Below are positions 10,926 to 22,800 of a stretch of DNA of 64,000 bases, piece by piece. Source of the DNA: Monodelphis domestica (taxonomy: Eukaryota; Chordata; Mammalia; Didelphimorphia; Didelphidae). Under the pieces are notes generated by a model, which was given only the letters and a program-made list of their open reading frames with translations, was not told where the DNA came from and ran no database searches. Position 1 is the stretch's first letter. The number at the start of each line of letters is the position of its first letter. The DNA is taken from positions 265,613,943 through 265,677,942 of the forward strand of contig NC_077230.1 in the NCBI RefSeq assembly GCF_027887165.1, read 5' to 3'. The translations under genes and the position numbers were made by a program.

Positions 10926-13900
10926 TAGGAAAAAAATGCAAATCAAAAGTCAGAAGTTTTTGTACTTATTCCTAAAGAACATGTGTGTAAAACTTGTTGA
11001 AAGTTTTTTTCATATCGTTCATTTTTGTAAGTGATAATACTTTTATAATAATTTAATCTTATAAAACCAAACCCCCCCAAACATAGACCCAAATAAACAA
11101 TTGAAGAATAGTATGCTTTCATCTGCATTCTGACTCCAACAGCTGATAAATGGTTATTCAGAAGCAAAAGAAGGGGTAGAAGTAGGAAACTGGTAAACCT
11201 CATATTGGAAATATGTAGTCACTCAAATCTGTCCAGTTGGGCAAGGGCTTATTATCTGACAGAATGTAAAAGAAGAGCCAAAGAGCAACTTTGAAATGTG
11301 CAAGCTGGCATCTTACATTCCCCCTGGAGTTTCACTTCTAAGAGCAAATAAAGCGAGGTCTCTTTGGGTTTTGTGGAATCATCTCTGAGGGTACATGGAG
11401 GTATTGGAAGATGTTCAGTGATAACTCTATGCAAAGCCATGCTCTCTTTTGGGGAGAAAAAATGAATGAATGATTCTTGGCAGTTGGGGGTATACTCTCC
11501 ACCTTCTTCCCATCTGGCTCAGCAATAAAATTGCTAATCAAAAATCCTTCAAGTTAAGCCTTAAAAATTCCATTATATGGGATCTTTAATCAGGGGACTT
11601 TCTTTAGTTATTGCCAGTTAGATTTCAAAAAATTCTGGATGCATGTGATTAAATAGGTAAGAGCAAGCAGCTGAGGGACCATCTACATGTCCTTCTGCAA
11701 TTTCCATGAACATGATTCCCATTGCAAAGAAAGTATGACACATTTATAAACACACATACACACTTTGTTTCTTCAGAAAACTTTTACTTGGGGGAGAGGG
11801 GACACTTGACAGTGCAAAACTACAACATTATGCTTAACCTTTCTCTGTAAACATAGCAGCCTTGTTCATATCTTATTTCTGTCTCATTTTCATCCTGTTG
11901 CCACACTTTAATGGAAGTCTTCATAAGTTTGCTATTGACCTTTTCAAGGAAATAAGCAATGAATGTCTAAGCATTGTCTTGTTTTTTGGGAGGAAAGAGG
12001 GTGGGTGTTGAATCCTTTTTTCTTTTTGAGAGAGACTAAAGAGGTCCCAAGTTGTTATCTTTCCCTGTTCCCTTGGGGAACGTTTTTCAAAGGAACCACA
12101 GCAGAAATGATTTTTTCCTTCTGGGTTTAAAAGAAGCTGAGTGAAACATTTACTGAATTAATCTGATCAGTGAACACTCTGAGGCTCAAAATATATTGAT
12201 GGGATCCATAATGGGTGGCCCTGGGCATCTAGAGTTATGAAATATCCTCAGGGAAAAAAGGTCAAGGAGACTTGGCAGAAAGATAGAAGAAATTAAGCCT
12301 CTTTCCATAATTCAAAAAATCATTGTACAAGATAATTAATATTTTGGATATGGAAGTAATTTCATATTTAACATTTTAAAGGGAAAAGCATCAGTAGCCT
12401 TGACATTGTCTTGTGGAGTCTGGAGTCTCATTAAATAGAGAACCAGGGTTCTGAAGAACAGTATTTGGGAGCACTGTTAGTAGTCAGTGAATTTAAAAAT
12501 TGAGAGTTTCACTTTGAAAAGGGCTTTAAACCTTCAAGACTGACAGAGCTATAGATAAATTTTAACATAACACCCCGCCAAAAGCACAAGAATCACTCAT
12601 AGGTCTAATATTATGTACCGACTACTTGTTATACTGTACCATTAATCACCTAAAATATGTTCCTTCCCCTGAAAGACAGAGCAAAAGGCTCAAGGCATTC
12701 ATAGCAAACTTGCAAAGACATCCATCACTCACACACATACACAAAATTATTTTATCACGTCTCACATGGTAAATGGCAAATTATCTTTATAGCTGAAATG
12801 GGAACATAAGAAGCAAAAAAAAAAATCCAGTTCAAAGCACGTTACACAGCAATCACTCGGAGTTAATTACTATTAATCATATGTCATGATACCATGCCAT
12901 CCTCATCAGCTTTTTGAAAAAAAAAAAAGAATTTGCATAAAATTGAGGTGGGGAAAGGGTACGGCTTTCAAGAGAATGATTCAGAGAAAACAATCTAATG
13001 ATGAAATCATAGGTGAAAATTCAGTTTCTGAAAACTGAAGATTTCAGTTGACCTCCAAACCTTCTGGTATTTCTCCATCTAATTTCCATGGTCTTCAAAC
13101 TTTCAGGGCTTCTTGGTTGGTCTGAGTAAACATGAAATGGTCCTTGATAGCTTGCAGAAGGAGTGTCCTAACACTGAGAATATGATGACCACCTGTATGT
13201 GGAATCCTGATAGTTTTCACAGAATTGCAAATAGCTAAATGAGTCTTGCCCAAATACAAAAAATCACTGAAGACTATTAAAAAACAAAGCCTCAACTCAC
13301 AAGGAATTGAGTCTTAAAGTAATACAAATGGCATCACCTGTGGTTTGAGCCAAGCAAAAGAAAGAGAATCAACATGAAAAGGTACCTACGTAAGGATTAG
13401 AATTTCAGAAGTTGGATTTCTCCTGTAAAAAAGTGGGTGAACTGATTCCCATTTGTGCAAAGATGGCTCCATCAGTTTTTTACAAGGCAGAAACAGCAGC
13501 TCTAAAAGGTTTCCCACATTTGAGCAAGGCCCATGTAGTCCATTTTAGATATGTCTCTGAAGAGTGAACAGATTTTTCCACATCCTTGAAAGGTATAGAA
13601 TTAGAAGGTTCAAAACAAATGGAAATCACTTAGTTTTTCTGCAGCATCACTTTAAAGGGGGCTCAAAGCCTGTTTACAAGCATTGCCAAATTCATATTCC
13701 CAAAGCTCAGTGAAAGATAGATGAGGAACAATGATTCACCTTTTCAGCTTAAATTCATCATTTTGTCAGAAAAAAAAAAGTATCTCCTTTAAGTAAACAA
13801 GGGGCTAACCTTCTTTCCTTGGGGAAGTCAAGGCCTTTGATTGTCCTTCCAAGACACTGCAGCTATAACACATTTCTGCTCACTCTCACATTTCCCTTGT

Positions 13901-14137
13901 TCAATCAAGCCTGTAACCTATAGCCAGTGACTTGAACTAAGAGGGTTAAATCAAAGGCTGGCAAGAGTTAATTCAGCAAATCCTAAGGTGGTCCTCCATG
14001 TTTTAGGTTGATGCAGATAGGGCTAATAGAAGGCTATGATTTGTCAGTGAATCATTCCACACCTTGCTCACATACTCATCTCATTTTTGGCCTTAGAAAG
14101 TGGTTACACTCTTGTAAGTGTTCAAAAATAAGCAATT
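10926..14137. other. Repeat-poor block downstream of PANX1
   Basis: About 3.2 kb with no recognisable SINE, LINE or LTR, in a window where such elements usually occur every few hundred bases. No supported open frame. It may hold conserved non-coding sequence. Confidence 0.45.
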
Positions 14138-14335
14138 GCTGTGTTATAGCAGAAACAGTATTGGACTTGGAACTTGGGCAAGTCACTTCATCTCTGTGAG
14201 TCTCAGTTTCCTGATCTGTAAAATAGGGATCAGAGTAGTAAAAGTGAAGGAATTACCTCATAGGACTATTGTGTGGAAAATATAATGTGAATAGTTTATT
14301 GCCAGGAGTGTCAGGCTATTCTTTTGGTTAAAAAA
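14138..14335 (+). mobile_element. MIR/CORE-SINE
   Basis: Contains 'gggcaagtcacttcatctct', 'cagtttcctgatctgtaaaa' and 'attacctcataggactattg'. A second, shorter piece follows at 14390-14510 with 'ctgggcaagttacttaaccc'. Confidence 0.75.
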
Positions 14336-14619
14336 ATCTGGCTAAAATACTATTTTTCCTGCAACAATGTCATATCTGGCTTGATTTTTGTAGAAGCATG
14401 GCAGAGTTGACATACTTGATATTAAGAAGATTTGGGTCTAAATCCTGCTTTTAATACATATTGGCTATCTCGGGCTCTGGGCAAGTTACTTAACCCTTCC
14501 ATGTTCGGAGCAACTTTAGAAGACAATATAGAGTTAGTGGCCTGCATCTGTGAATCCAAATCCAAAATCCAAAAAAATGAAGCTAGCAGAAAGATTAGGA
14601 GCTAGAACTAATCAGTAAA

Positions 14620-14805
14620 TCTATAGCAGAGGTTCTTAACCTTTCCTTATGCTATGGACTCCTTTGGCAGTCTGGTGTCTTTCTTGGAAAATGTTTTTTA
14701 AGTATGTAAAATAAAATACAAAGGATTACTAATGAAACCAATTATAGTCAAACCCATTATCAATTTTTTTAAAATTAGGTTTATGAACCCAAGGTTTAAG
14801 GTAAT
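14620..14805 (+). repeat. Unclassified interspersed repeat
   Basis: The phrase 'gcagaggttcttaacctttc' followed by 'aaaataaaatacaaaggatt' recurs in related form at 47830-48050 and 63515-63630. Probably an old DNA transposon or LTR family; I cannot name it. Confidence 0.5.
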
Positions 14806-15094
14806 AATATTAGGGAATGATTGTTCCCTTTTTATAAAAGAGAATACAGGCTGACTCCTCCTTATGGAAGGCATGCAAGACAAAAGAACCTTTAGCCACA
14901 ATAGCTGACCTGCTTCCTCAGCTTGGGATTGAAATGTCAGAGAGTTAGCCACAGCTTGCAAAATCATCTCTGACATCTCCCTGACTGGCAACTTTATGGA
15001 CTGGATTTTACTCAAAGGTTACCCTTTCACTCCCACAAATATACAAGTTTCTTAAGGGAAAAAAATTATTATTGTTCTACTGCCAATTGGTATC

Positions 15095-15290
15095 ATTATG
15101 GTAGAGAAGAAAGAGGGCTAAACTTGGTGTTATAGGACCTGAGTTCTATGGTTCTGTCTCTTCATGGGTGACCTTAGACAAGTCACCTAACTTTTCCTGA
15201 CTGTAGTTTTCTTCATTTTAAAATGAGGGAGCAGGAACTTTAGGACTTTTAAGTTTCTTTCCAGACCCATTATCTAGAAACCTATGAGTA
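15095..15290 (+). mobile_element. MIR-like SINE
   Basis: Contains 'tgaccttagacaagtcacct' then 'ttcttcattttaaaatgagg', a decayed MIR core. Confidence 0.6.
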
Positions 15291-15934
15291 AAGACTGGAG
15301 ATAAGAAGCCACCACTAGATAGGGCCCTTTGTAACCAATCAAACCACATAGGTCCCTGGAGGAATCAAGGAAGGGACATGACAGGGCACAATCCTTTGGA
15401 GAGAACATAAATTATCTGTGGTATCTCCCTCCTTCCATCCCCCACTGGTGAAGAGTCTCTTCACAGTGTGGAGATGGGTTTTTTCCCCCTGTATGGAACA
15501 GAGCCAGTTACCCAGGATTATTTAATCCCCTAGGAGATAGGTTAGGAGAGGAGAAAACCTTTGCTTATGCTTCTTTCTCTCTCCTACTCATTAATACCTC
15601 TGGTCAGAAAGTAGTCAGAGAGAAATGAAAGAAGACAAAATTAAGTTAATTGTAGCAACCTTGATGAGATGCTTCAAAATCACCAGATATGAGAACATAA
15701 TAACATTTGTTAGTATTAGTGAATAAAATAATAACATTAATTAAATATTGTGCTTTAAGGCAAGGGTCTACCAAGTCAACCCTTCCTTAAGCCCTTACCT
15801 AAAAGTTAAGTATGCCTTTAAAATTTTTTTTTAAATAATAATTTTACATTTGAAAATGAAAATGTAAGAAACATTCTCAGCTCATGGGCTGTGTAAAAAC
15901 AAGAGAGCCAAATGCTTGCCACAGTTTACCTACT
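15291..15934. other. Intergenic, no feature recognised
   Basis: Mixed sequence; possibly LTR-like around 15400-15620 but without firm motifs. Confidence 0.35.
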
Positions 15935-16140
15935 CTTGCTTTAAGCTTTACAAAGCACTTTACATACATATCTCATTTGATCCTCTCAATAGCACTGTAT
16001 GCTACTATTATTAACACTGAGATTTTGATACCCATTTTACAGATTCTGAGGCTTAAAGAGGTTAAGTGATTTGCTCAGGACTGTCCAGTGAGCATTTTTT
16101 CTTCTGATTCCAAGTCCAGAACATTTAGCTTTGTTACCAC
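15935..16140 (+). mobile_element. CORE-SINE/MIR
   Basis: Contains 'tttacaaagcactttacata', 'atctcatttgatcctctca' and 'cccattttacagattctgag'. Confidence 0.8.
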
Positions 16141-17283
16141 TTTACCCTGCTGGCCATAGAGCCGAGAGCCATCAAAAAAAGGCAGTATGTTGGCATTTAA
16201 AAGTTTGAAAATAAAACTAAAATAGGCTGCATGAGGGGCACACATCGGGTTCTTGAAACAAACGTTTAAACTGTAAACCAGAATCCCATCAGCAGCAGAG
16301 CTAAGCTTTAGCAAGTCTGGTATGAAAACATACATGATAATATAGCAGAAGACCAAAGCTGTCCATATGTCTGAGGTCACAGAGAAATAAATACATTCCA
16401 AATGATAATACCAGAGCCTCAAAGAACATCATGAAATGGAAAAAGATTTTTAACACTGACTTCTTAATGCACATCGTTAGCTATTCTAGAACTCATCACA
16501 GAAAAATCAATCCTTTAAAAAAACTATGAAAGGCAGACACTGTAATGTCATCTTATGCAATTGTCCCATAAACAATTAGATGGGTAAACAACAATGTCTA
16601 ACTGGTGAGGATTTAGGTTTGCTTAACTAAAAACCACTACTCACTTCTAACTATACAGTTTACTTTTAACATCACAAGGGAAGATTTACAAATGCAACTT
16701 TTAAAAAGATTTACATCATAATATTTAAATAGAAGTAAGATCTACACAATGGCTTCAAATTCTCCCCACAAAAAACTGTCTAGGAATTACTTGATCTACC
16801 CCCTTGCACACAGCATGCTTATACTTGTTATTTTTTTAAACTGTCTATAAAATATTTCTGAAAAACAAGAGGCCAAATGGCCTTAGTACTATGCGTTGAA
16901 TCTTTTTTCTTAAAGAGACATATTTGGCAGGAATTATTTAATGCTTTCTGATGGAAATCCAATACAGATTTGACTTATTTTCAGCTGAAGAAACATCCCC
17001 TTCAAGTTTTGCTTAAATTGAATCATATCTTAGAAGCATTAGGTAAGCTCACGGTTGGAAGTAATTCTGTAGGAAATCCTTTTGGGAAGTGGCTACCTTT
17101 GCAATATGAAAAAGTCTTTCCTTGAATGTTCTACCTTGTCAGCTCGGATTTCTATGCTAAGGTTTTTTAAGCAAGGCAATATTTGGAGTCATCCAGATGA
17201 GCACTTAATAAGTTGTTTTTGTCTATCTAAACTAGACTCTTTCAGATTAGTGTTCTTTATCCTTTGATGCCATGGCTTAAATG
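16141..17283. other. Repeat-free 3' flank or extended 3' UTR of PANX1
   Basis: AT-rich DNA without recognised repeats. It includes ATTAAA on the minus strand at 16937-16942. The 115-residue minus-strand frame at 16075-16422 shows no family resemblance and starts inside a SINE. Confidence 0.4.
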
Positions 17284-17289
17284 TTTATT
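17284..17289 (-). promoter_or_regulatory. Candidate poly(A) signal AATAAA, distal
   Basis: AATAAA on the minus strand about 730 bases after the stop, in a repeat-free stretch. This is one of at least three candidates; transcript data would decide between them. Confidence 0.35.
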
Positions 17290-17761
17290 TTACAACAATA
17301 TTTGTTGCAAACAAAACAAAACACTTCATGTCTTTGTTGAAGGAATCTAACTGGTCTGATTTAAAAACTGCCTAAATTAAGTAGTCCAAAAAACCTAAAA
17401 TGTATATCAAAAGTTTTAACAATAGAGTCTAATTATTTCCAAATTAAGACATGTAGGAGGAAGTCAGTTTTCATACCCATTTTCATTCTTATCTAACTTG
17501 TAGAATGCTTTATGGTCCAGCAGTGATTACAAAGTATGCTAGGAACTTAAATGTTCCCTGATATCCTTACTTGATTCCTATCTTTTGTAAGTCCATATCT
17601 TTTTGTTGATCTGGAACAAATCATTATTTTCCATGGAAAAGCTTTTCTCTAGGTCTCTGCTCTGGTGTCACTTCTTTTCATACCTTTTACTATTTTATTA
17701 TTTACAAATTAAAATGGTTTTGATAGCTGTACTTGAGGCATTCTACTCAGCTCTTGTGCAA

Positions 17762-17767
17762 TTTATT
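17762..17767 (-). promoter_or_regulatory. Candidate poly(A) signal AATAAA, proximal
   Basis: Plus-strand TTTATT, read as AATAAA, about 250 bases after the PANX1 stop. A second AATAAA lies at 17694-17699. Either could give a short 3' UTR. Judged from the hexamer alone. Confidence 0.3.
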
Positions 17768-18017
17768 CAAGATATTCTCAAAGCTGTTATTTTGCCTCTT
17801 GTTCACAATACTGAGAATCTTAGAGTTCATCATCCCAGTGCAGACACCATGATACATTCTTCACCATCCTCACCAACTGTGTACCTGTTGTGAGTCAGGC
17901 ACAATGCAAGGTGATTGAAAGACTAATCCCTTAATTTCTCTGGTCAGCAAGGCTTGCACCATCAACAGGACGTTACTCATTGTAAAAGTAACAACATTGA
18001 AAATCTGAGGGAAAAGG

Positions 18018-18106
18018 TCATTGTGATGACTCTAGAAGTCTCTGGCGAATTTTCTTCTCTTCATTATCTATTTTGGCGTCATCACTTATATCTTCATCTG
18101 TCAAAA
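18018..18106 (-). CDS. PANX1: PANX1 exon 5 (distal C-tail and stop)
   Basis: This terminal coding exon has two bases completing a Val codon, 28 codons and a TGA stop at 18018-18020. The acceptor is TTTTGTTTTCAG, read down to 18107. The encoded tail is acidic (LTDEDISDDAKIDNEEKK) and ends IRQRLLESSQ. Human ends ARQRLLDSSC, so the RQRLL core is kept but the last residue is Gln, not Cys. The phase fits the exon 4 donor exactly, and the joined sequence ELKVLTDED replaces human ELQGMNIDS. This segment is the part released by caspase cleavage at DVVD. The acidic stretch is weakly conserved, as expected for this tail. Confidence 0.93.
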
Positions 18107-19600
18107 CTGAAAACAAAATAAAACAAGAAAACCACACTTTAGAAGGCAGCATAAATTGAAGGGAAGCAGTAAAAGCTTCTAGAAGCTGTTTTTTTCCTAA
18201 CTGATGTGAATACACTCTGAAAAAAAATCACTTTTTGCTTTAATAGGTTTTGACTTTTGATAATTTTTTAATCATTTAAAAGTCCCCCCCTCTCAACCAT
18301 TCAAATCAACAATTATATGACAACTTTGACCCTTTTAAGTCTATAGTTAACTGTCACCATCCAATGTCCTTTTAAAAATTACTAAAAGATTCTACCAGAA
18401 TTAGGGAAACCAAATACAGAAAGGATACTTTTGAAATGTGAAAACCTAAGTTGTTTCCCCCACATTATCAGAGCACTTAATCAAATTTGAGAATTAAATT
18501 TTGTTTTTTAGTCTGCTTAAAAATTTGGTAGATTGATGAGGCAATCAGAACTAGCTGGGGCAGAGGAAGCTTATGTGAATTCCAATAAGTTAGCTGGCCA
18601 ACTTCTCTATGATTTGCACCCTTTGTTTATAATCTGAGAATTCTTCCCTCCATTATAGAACTATGTGGATAATTATGGAATCTGTCACATTGACAAAGAT
18701 TCACCAGAGAGAAGATACACCCACAAATAAGTATGTCTTCACAGTCATACTTCAACTGATTTGGCTTAGTTTTCCCAGAAGTATCGAAACATTTAAGTTA
18801 ATTTTAGAACTTAAATTTTGCCTTTTAGTCAATTTTGACCATACCTCAAGTCATACCTCAATTTCAAGAGGCAAAGAATAGCTGAACCAGTTCTTGTCTG
18901 AGTCAAAGTTAATAATTTCACTGAAGTCTGGAGAGATCCTCAGAACCAGGAGGGAGAGTGTAGAAACTCTGTGATGGGATGAGTATGCTTAGATAAACAG
19001 ACAGACAGACAGGAAGACAAATAGATAGACAAGTAGAACGATAGGAGACAAATGGGAAATAGATGAGAGAAAGATATAGAAAGACAGATATAGATAGATA
19101 TAGCAATAGCCAAAGATAGATAAAATACAGACAGATGGAAATATAAAGACAAAGATTAATAGATATAGATAATGGTAGGATATAGATACAGATAAAGATA
19201 TATGAAATACAAATAAATTAGGAGATTGATGGAGAAAGCTATATAAAGACAGTTATATATATATACATATATATATAGAAATAGTTATAGCTATAGATAG
19301 AAAGATATATGGGTAAATATATAGGAGATAGGGATTAGAAAAGCTGAGAAAGAGAAAGGGAAGGAGAAAGGAGGGAAAAGCAAAAGGGGCTCTGTGTGTG
19401 TGTGGCTCCTTTTTAGAAATCTTTGGGATGATCCTGAACCTCTCGTCCTTCCTATCAGGAAATGTCCATTTCTGTCCTTCTTCATTCTCACTATCTTCAC
19501 TTAAATTAACGCTCAGAATATGGTTTGAAATACCCAAATAAAGTTAGCTAATAGTAGTTTGAGGGTTGCCCTTCACCTCTGACAATAAAGGCATTCCTAC
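18107..19600 (-). other. PANX1: PANX1 intron 4
   Basis: 1494 bases with GT-AG ends. It contains the imperfect GATA/GACA tract at 18991-19330. The remainder shows no recognised mobile element. Confidence 0.9.
18991..19330. repeat. Imperfect GATA/GACA-rich tract in PANX1 intron 4
   Basis: Units of gata, gaca and aaga (for example 'acagacagacagacagg' and 'atagatagatat') with a TA run at about 19255-19277. Frames across it give Tyr/Leu/Ser/Ile repeats and are not coding. Confidence 0.85.
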
Positions 19601-20259
19601 CCTTGAGCTCTGTTGCATCATTCCCAGGTTCTGTTCCCATTTTCTCTGCAGGCTTCGTAGTTTTACCATCTACAACATCAGTCTTGATCATCCCAAGGTT
19701 GGACAGAAGTAGCATGGGATCAATCCCTTGACTGTTCCTTTTAATGTTCTCCAGGACTTTAAGACACTTATAGGACTTAAGTTCACTTATATTTTCTTCC
19801 AGAAAAAGATAGTAGAGGCTCAAGTCATTGTATTCTTCTGACTTGAAGTGCAAAATGTCAAAAGTGGGCAGGATTTCATAGACTTTGAGAACATCAGTCT
19901 TTTGCCTGAAGGGCACAAAGAATGTATACACAACCACAGGCACCAAAAGAGTATAAACCACCAAGTTAATGAAGCTGAGAAGCTGGAAAATCCCAACTGC
20001 TATGAGTTTACACTGAAATTGCTCGGGAACCGTGCTGTCGTTCTTCAAGATTCCTGACTTGATGCTACAGACAAACTCATCAGAGAGGGAGGAAAGGCTG
20101 AAGTAATATCCCAGGTAGACACAGGACAGCAGTATAATCATGAAAGTCACAGCCCGGCAGATAAGGTACTTGACTATTAAATTCTTTGACTTCTTTTTTG
20201 TCTTCAAGTACTGTTCTACTATTGGATATTTGAAATGGCTTTCAGATATTTCCCAGAGA
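19601..20259 (-). CDS. PANX1: PANX1 exon 4 (membrane segments 3-4 and C-terminal domain)
   Basis: This 659-base exon encodes about 220 residues and is the largest coding exon. It begins [20 protein letters not shown], which includes the conserved Tyr reported as a Src-family site in mammals. Membrane segment 3 follows (around [15 protein letters not shown]). The second extracellular loop has two cysteines ([15 protein letters not shown]) and the sequon Asn-Asp-Ser at 20034-20042. Membrane segment 4 runs through [19 protein letters not shown]. The cytoplasmic domain contains [20 protein letters not shown] and the caspase-3/7 site DVVD at 19668-19679, whose cleavage opens the channel in apoptosis. 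The acceptor is CTTTCAAG at 20260-20261 and the donor is CAAGG|GTAGGA at 19600-19599. The exon ends in phase 1. Confidence 0.97.
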
Positions 20260-20446
20260 CTTGAAAGAAAAAAGAAAGAAAAAAGAGAATGGTTAAATAA
20301 AAAAGGAATTAGAACCTCAGAGAATAAGTGGGATGGGTCTTTACTTCAATATACTCAATACTATCATAAAATGAACCAAAGCTGTAGCTTTGTAAGGGCA
20401 TGGGTAGGTACGGTCAACAAAATGGTCACCCTATGATAAATATTTC

Positions 20447-20600
20447 AGAGTTTATTTTATTTTAAAATATATTTTACTTATTTCATTAAATATTTCCCAA
20501 TTAGATTTAAAACTTCTTTAAAAATCACTTTTTAATACTTCGAGTTCTAAATTCTCTCTCTCCCATGTCACAGATCTCTCCTTCCCACCTTCTAAGTTGT
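20447..20600 (-). mobile_element. L1-type LINE 3' fragment
   Basis: Plus-strand 'cattaaatatttcccaatta' and 'cgagttctaaattctctctc' are the reverse complement of a recurrent marsupial LINE 3' end. Inside PANX1 intron 3. Confidence 0.5.
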
Positions 20601-20819
20601 CATAGGCTAAAAGAATGTCTCATTCTGACCCTTTGTTAGCTTTGCCACTTCAGAATTTGTTAGCACTGCCACATTCAGAGTTGAGGCATTCTTTTAAAGT
20701 TGTTTGAAAGAGATGTGGGGAGAGAGTTCAGCTCTACTCTACCATCTTGTTTCCTAATAGTCCATAGTTTATTTTAAAAGGATTGTGGCATATATTTGTC
20801 AGATCCTTAAAGAATGCCA

Positions 20820-20975
20820 AGTTCAATTGTTCATTTCATAAATTAAGAAAGTAATATCCAAAGAAAGATAAAATGACTTTTGAAAGGCTACATGGTGCAT
20901 GAATTTGTAGGACAGCTGAGAGTCTGATCCAAGGCTTTTGACTCCAAGATCAGTGATTCTCCCACCTCCAGTGAC
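20820..20975 (+). mobile_element. MIR-like SINE remnant
   Basis: Decayed MIR 3' half ending 'tgactccaagatcagtgatt'. Confidence 0.5.
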
Positions 20976-21239
20976 ATGCAGGGATGCAACAATAAAGGGA
21001 ATGCCATTCTTGCTCAAGGCAAAATTCAAAGTTTGAAGAGTAAAGCAATGTCTTATTCTTTTATCTCAAATAGGTAAGTAAAGACATAGGTATAGCAGGC
21101 CAAGGATGGACTTCATATAACAAGGGCTGGTAAGAATATAGCTAGGTTCTGTTTAGTGTAATAGTATGAAAAATGAATCCTGAGAAATGTTTCCATTATT
21201 TGAATTCATAATCTATATTTCTATTAGGCTAGAATGTAT

Positions 21240-21325
21240 ATGGTATTGGTATGCGGTAATGTGTGTATAGATATACACAGCAGATGTGCATATGTATAAA
21301 ATATACATATATATATATATGTAAG
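21240..21325. repeat. TA/CA-rich simple repeat
   Basis: Alternating 'atatacatatatatatatat' in PANX1 intron 3. Confidence 0.8.
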
Positions 21326-21617
21326 GAAGAAAAATAGCAACCACTTGATAAACCAATTCATACTTTAGAAGCATCAAGAACTTAACAAATTATCCCTGAG
21401 AGAGCTTGTGTTTTCAAAAAGTAAAGGGCAGTGCTTAATCTAAAGGAAAGATTAATTCTAGTAGTAGAAATGCAGACATTATTTTAGGTGGGTGAGAAAG
21501 ACAGAGATTTCTGCAGAAGGGGCTGAAATTGGTCTCAGCCTCTGGAATGAAATAAGAGACTGTCGTAGAGAGATCTGGTTCTATACACCAAGAGTCATCT
21601 AGAATGCTCATGCTTAC

Positions 21618-21844
21618 CTTTGCCCAATATTCTCATTCATTGAAGCCACAAATGGGCCGGCACCATCTCTCACATCGACACCACGGACACTCTTCACAGC
21701 TTTAATGGCACGGTTGTAAACTTTGTCAAGTTCCTCCATAATAAACTTCATATCTGAACAAAGGTGAGGGGCTGCAGTGAAACGCCAGAACAAAGTAGGC
21801 AAGTACAATAGGATGGCGAGCAGCAACAAAATGTAAGGGAAAAA
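21618..21844 (-). CDS. PANX1: PANX1 exon 3 (second membrane segment and intracellular loop)
   Basis: This 227-base exon (75 codons plus 2 bases) matches human residues 108-182 and part of Ser183. It starts in phase 0 with FFPYI, continues through the hydrophobic second membrane segment ([15 protein letters not shown]), then the conserved [20 protein letters not shown] helix of the cytoplasmic loop. The second half, after AIKAVKS, diverges from human and lacks the human Cys in GACS. The acceptor follows a long pyrimidine tract ending CTCCCTTTAG (plus-strand 21845 upward). The donor is CAAAG|GTAAGC at 21617. The split Ser codon is completed by the first base of exon 4. Confidence 0.96.
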
Positions 21845-21929
21845 CTAAAGGGAGAAAACAGAGACAGAGAGGGAGAAAAGTCATTAAACTAAACCAGAAT
21901 CTTCCTCTGATTTTTCTATTTTATTTCCC

Positions 21930-22800
21930 CCTCTGTCCAGGACACTATCAGTAGTACCTTCGGTCAGGATCACCATCTCAGTCATCCTCAACCCTGTCCT
22001 CTTGGTTACCTCTCAGATCCAATCAGTTACCAAGATTCCTTGGGTGGACCTTCACAGCAATTCCATCTCCTCTCTACTCCAATCATTTTGTTTCAAGCCC
22101 TCATCACCCTCATCACCATTATTCTGGACCACTGCCAAGGTTCGTAACTGTTCTCCTTGCCTCATCTCTTTCTTCTCTGATCCATCCTCTACACAGCTGC
22201 TAAGTTAATAATCTTTAAGCATAAGAATGACCAGGGGACTCCTCCTACCCCCACCCCACAGGTTTCAGTAGCTCTCTCTTGCTTCTAGGATAAAATATCA
22301 ACTCATCTCTTTGACTTTTCAAGCCCTTCTCAGTCAGGCTCCAGTTTAGGACACATTAACTCCACTACAGCCAAAATAGACTGCTTGCTGTTCCCCGTTC
22401 TCCCCAGTCTCTTTGTTTTTGTGCCTTTGTGTGAGTTTTTCCTTTTGTGTGGAATACACTCTCTCTTCATCTCTACTTCATAAAATCCCTGACTTGCTTA
22501 TTTATATTTATATTTTTATATATTTTATATATATATATATAAATAATATATATTTATATCAAGACTCATTTCAGGTGCTATGTGTTTCAGGAAGCCTGTC
22601 CTAATATGTAGTCTCTCTCCCTTTCCCACTCTTCCCACATCTCAATCCCAATTTTTGGTAGAGTCCCCCCAGAACTACTTTATACTGAATTTTCTGTATA
22701 TATGTATTTTTTCACCCAATACAATGTAAACTTCTTGAGGATGAAGATTCTTTTCATTTTTCATCTCTGGTCATTCCTGGCACAGCAAAGTCAAATTAGC
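21930..22800 (+). mobile_element. L2 LINE 3' end, long copy
   Basis: A continuous L2 3' region: 'gatccatcctctacacagct', 'actgcttgctgttcccc', 'gtgtggaatacactctc', then 'acaatgtaaacttcttgagg' and 'tcattcctggcacagc'. A TA microsatellite lies inside it at 22500-22558. Confidence 0.8.

Larger units (their letters stand above)
17284..18017 (-). other. PANX1: PANX1 3' UTR (probable extent)
   Basis: This AT-rich stretch follows the stop codon and carries no recognised SINE or LINE, unlike most of the window. It holds three AATAAA hexamers on the minus strand. The distal end is set here at the last AATAAA (17284-17289), but a longer UTR reaching about 16.9 kb (ATTAAA at 16937-16942) is equally possible. 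Confidence 0.5.
20260..21617 (-). other. PANX1: PANX1 intron 3
   Basis: 1358 bases with GT-AG ends. The acceptor end is a polypyrimidine tract made from a plus-strand gaaagaaaaaagaaag run. It holds an L1-like 3' fragment near 20447-20600, a MIR-like piece near 20820-20975 and a short TA-rich tract at 21240-21325. Confidence 0.9.

Noticed and set aside
16075..16422. 115-residue minus-strand frame
   Set aside because: Begins in a SINE remnant and shows no recognisable domain; probably chance.
18918..19152. Ser/Leu/Tyr-rich minus-strand frames near PANX1 exon 5
   Set aside because: Products of the GATA/GACA tract inside intron 4; no splice or homology support.
19848..20057. Plus-strand 69-residue frame
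   Set aside because: Antisense shadow of PANX1 exon 4.
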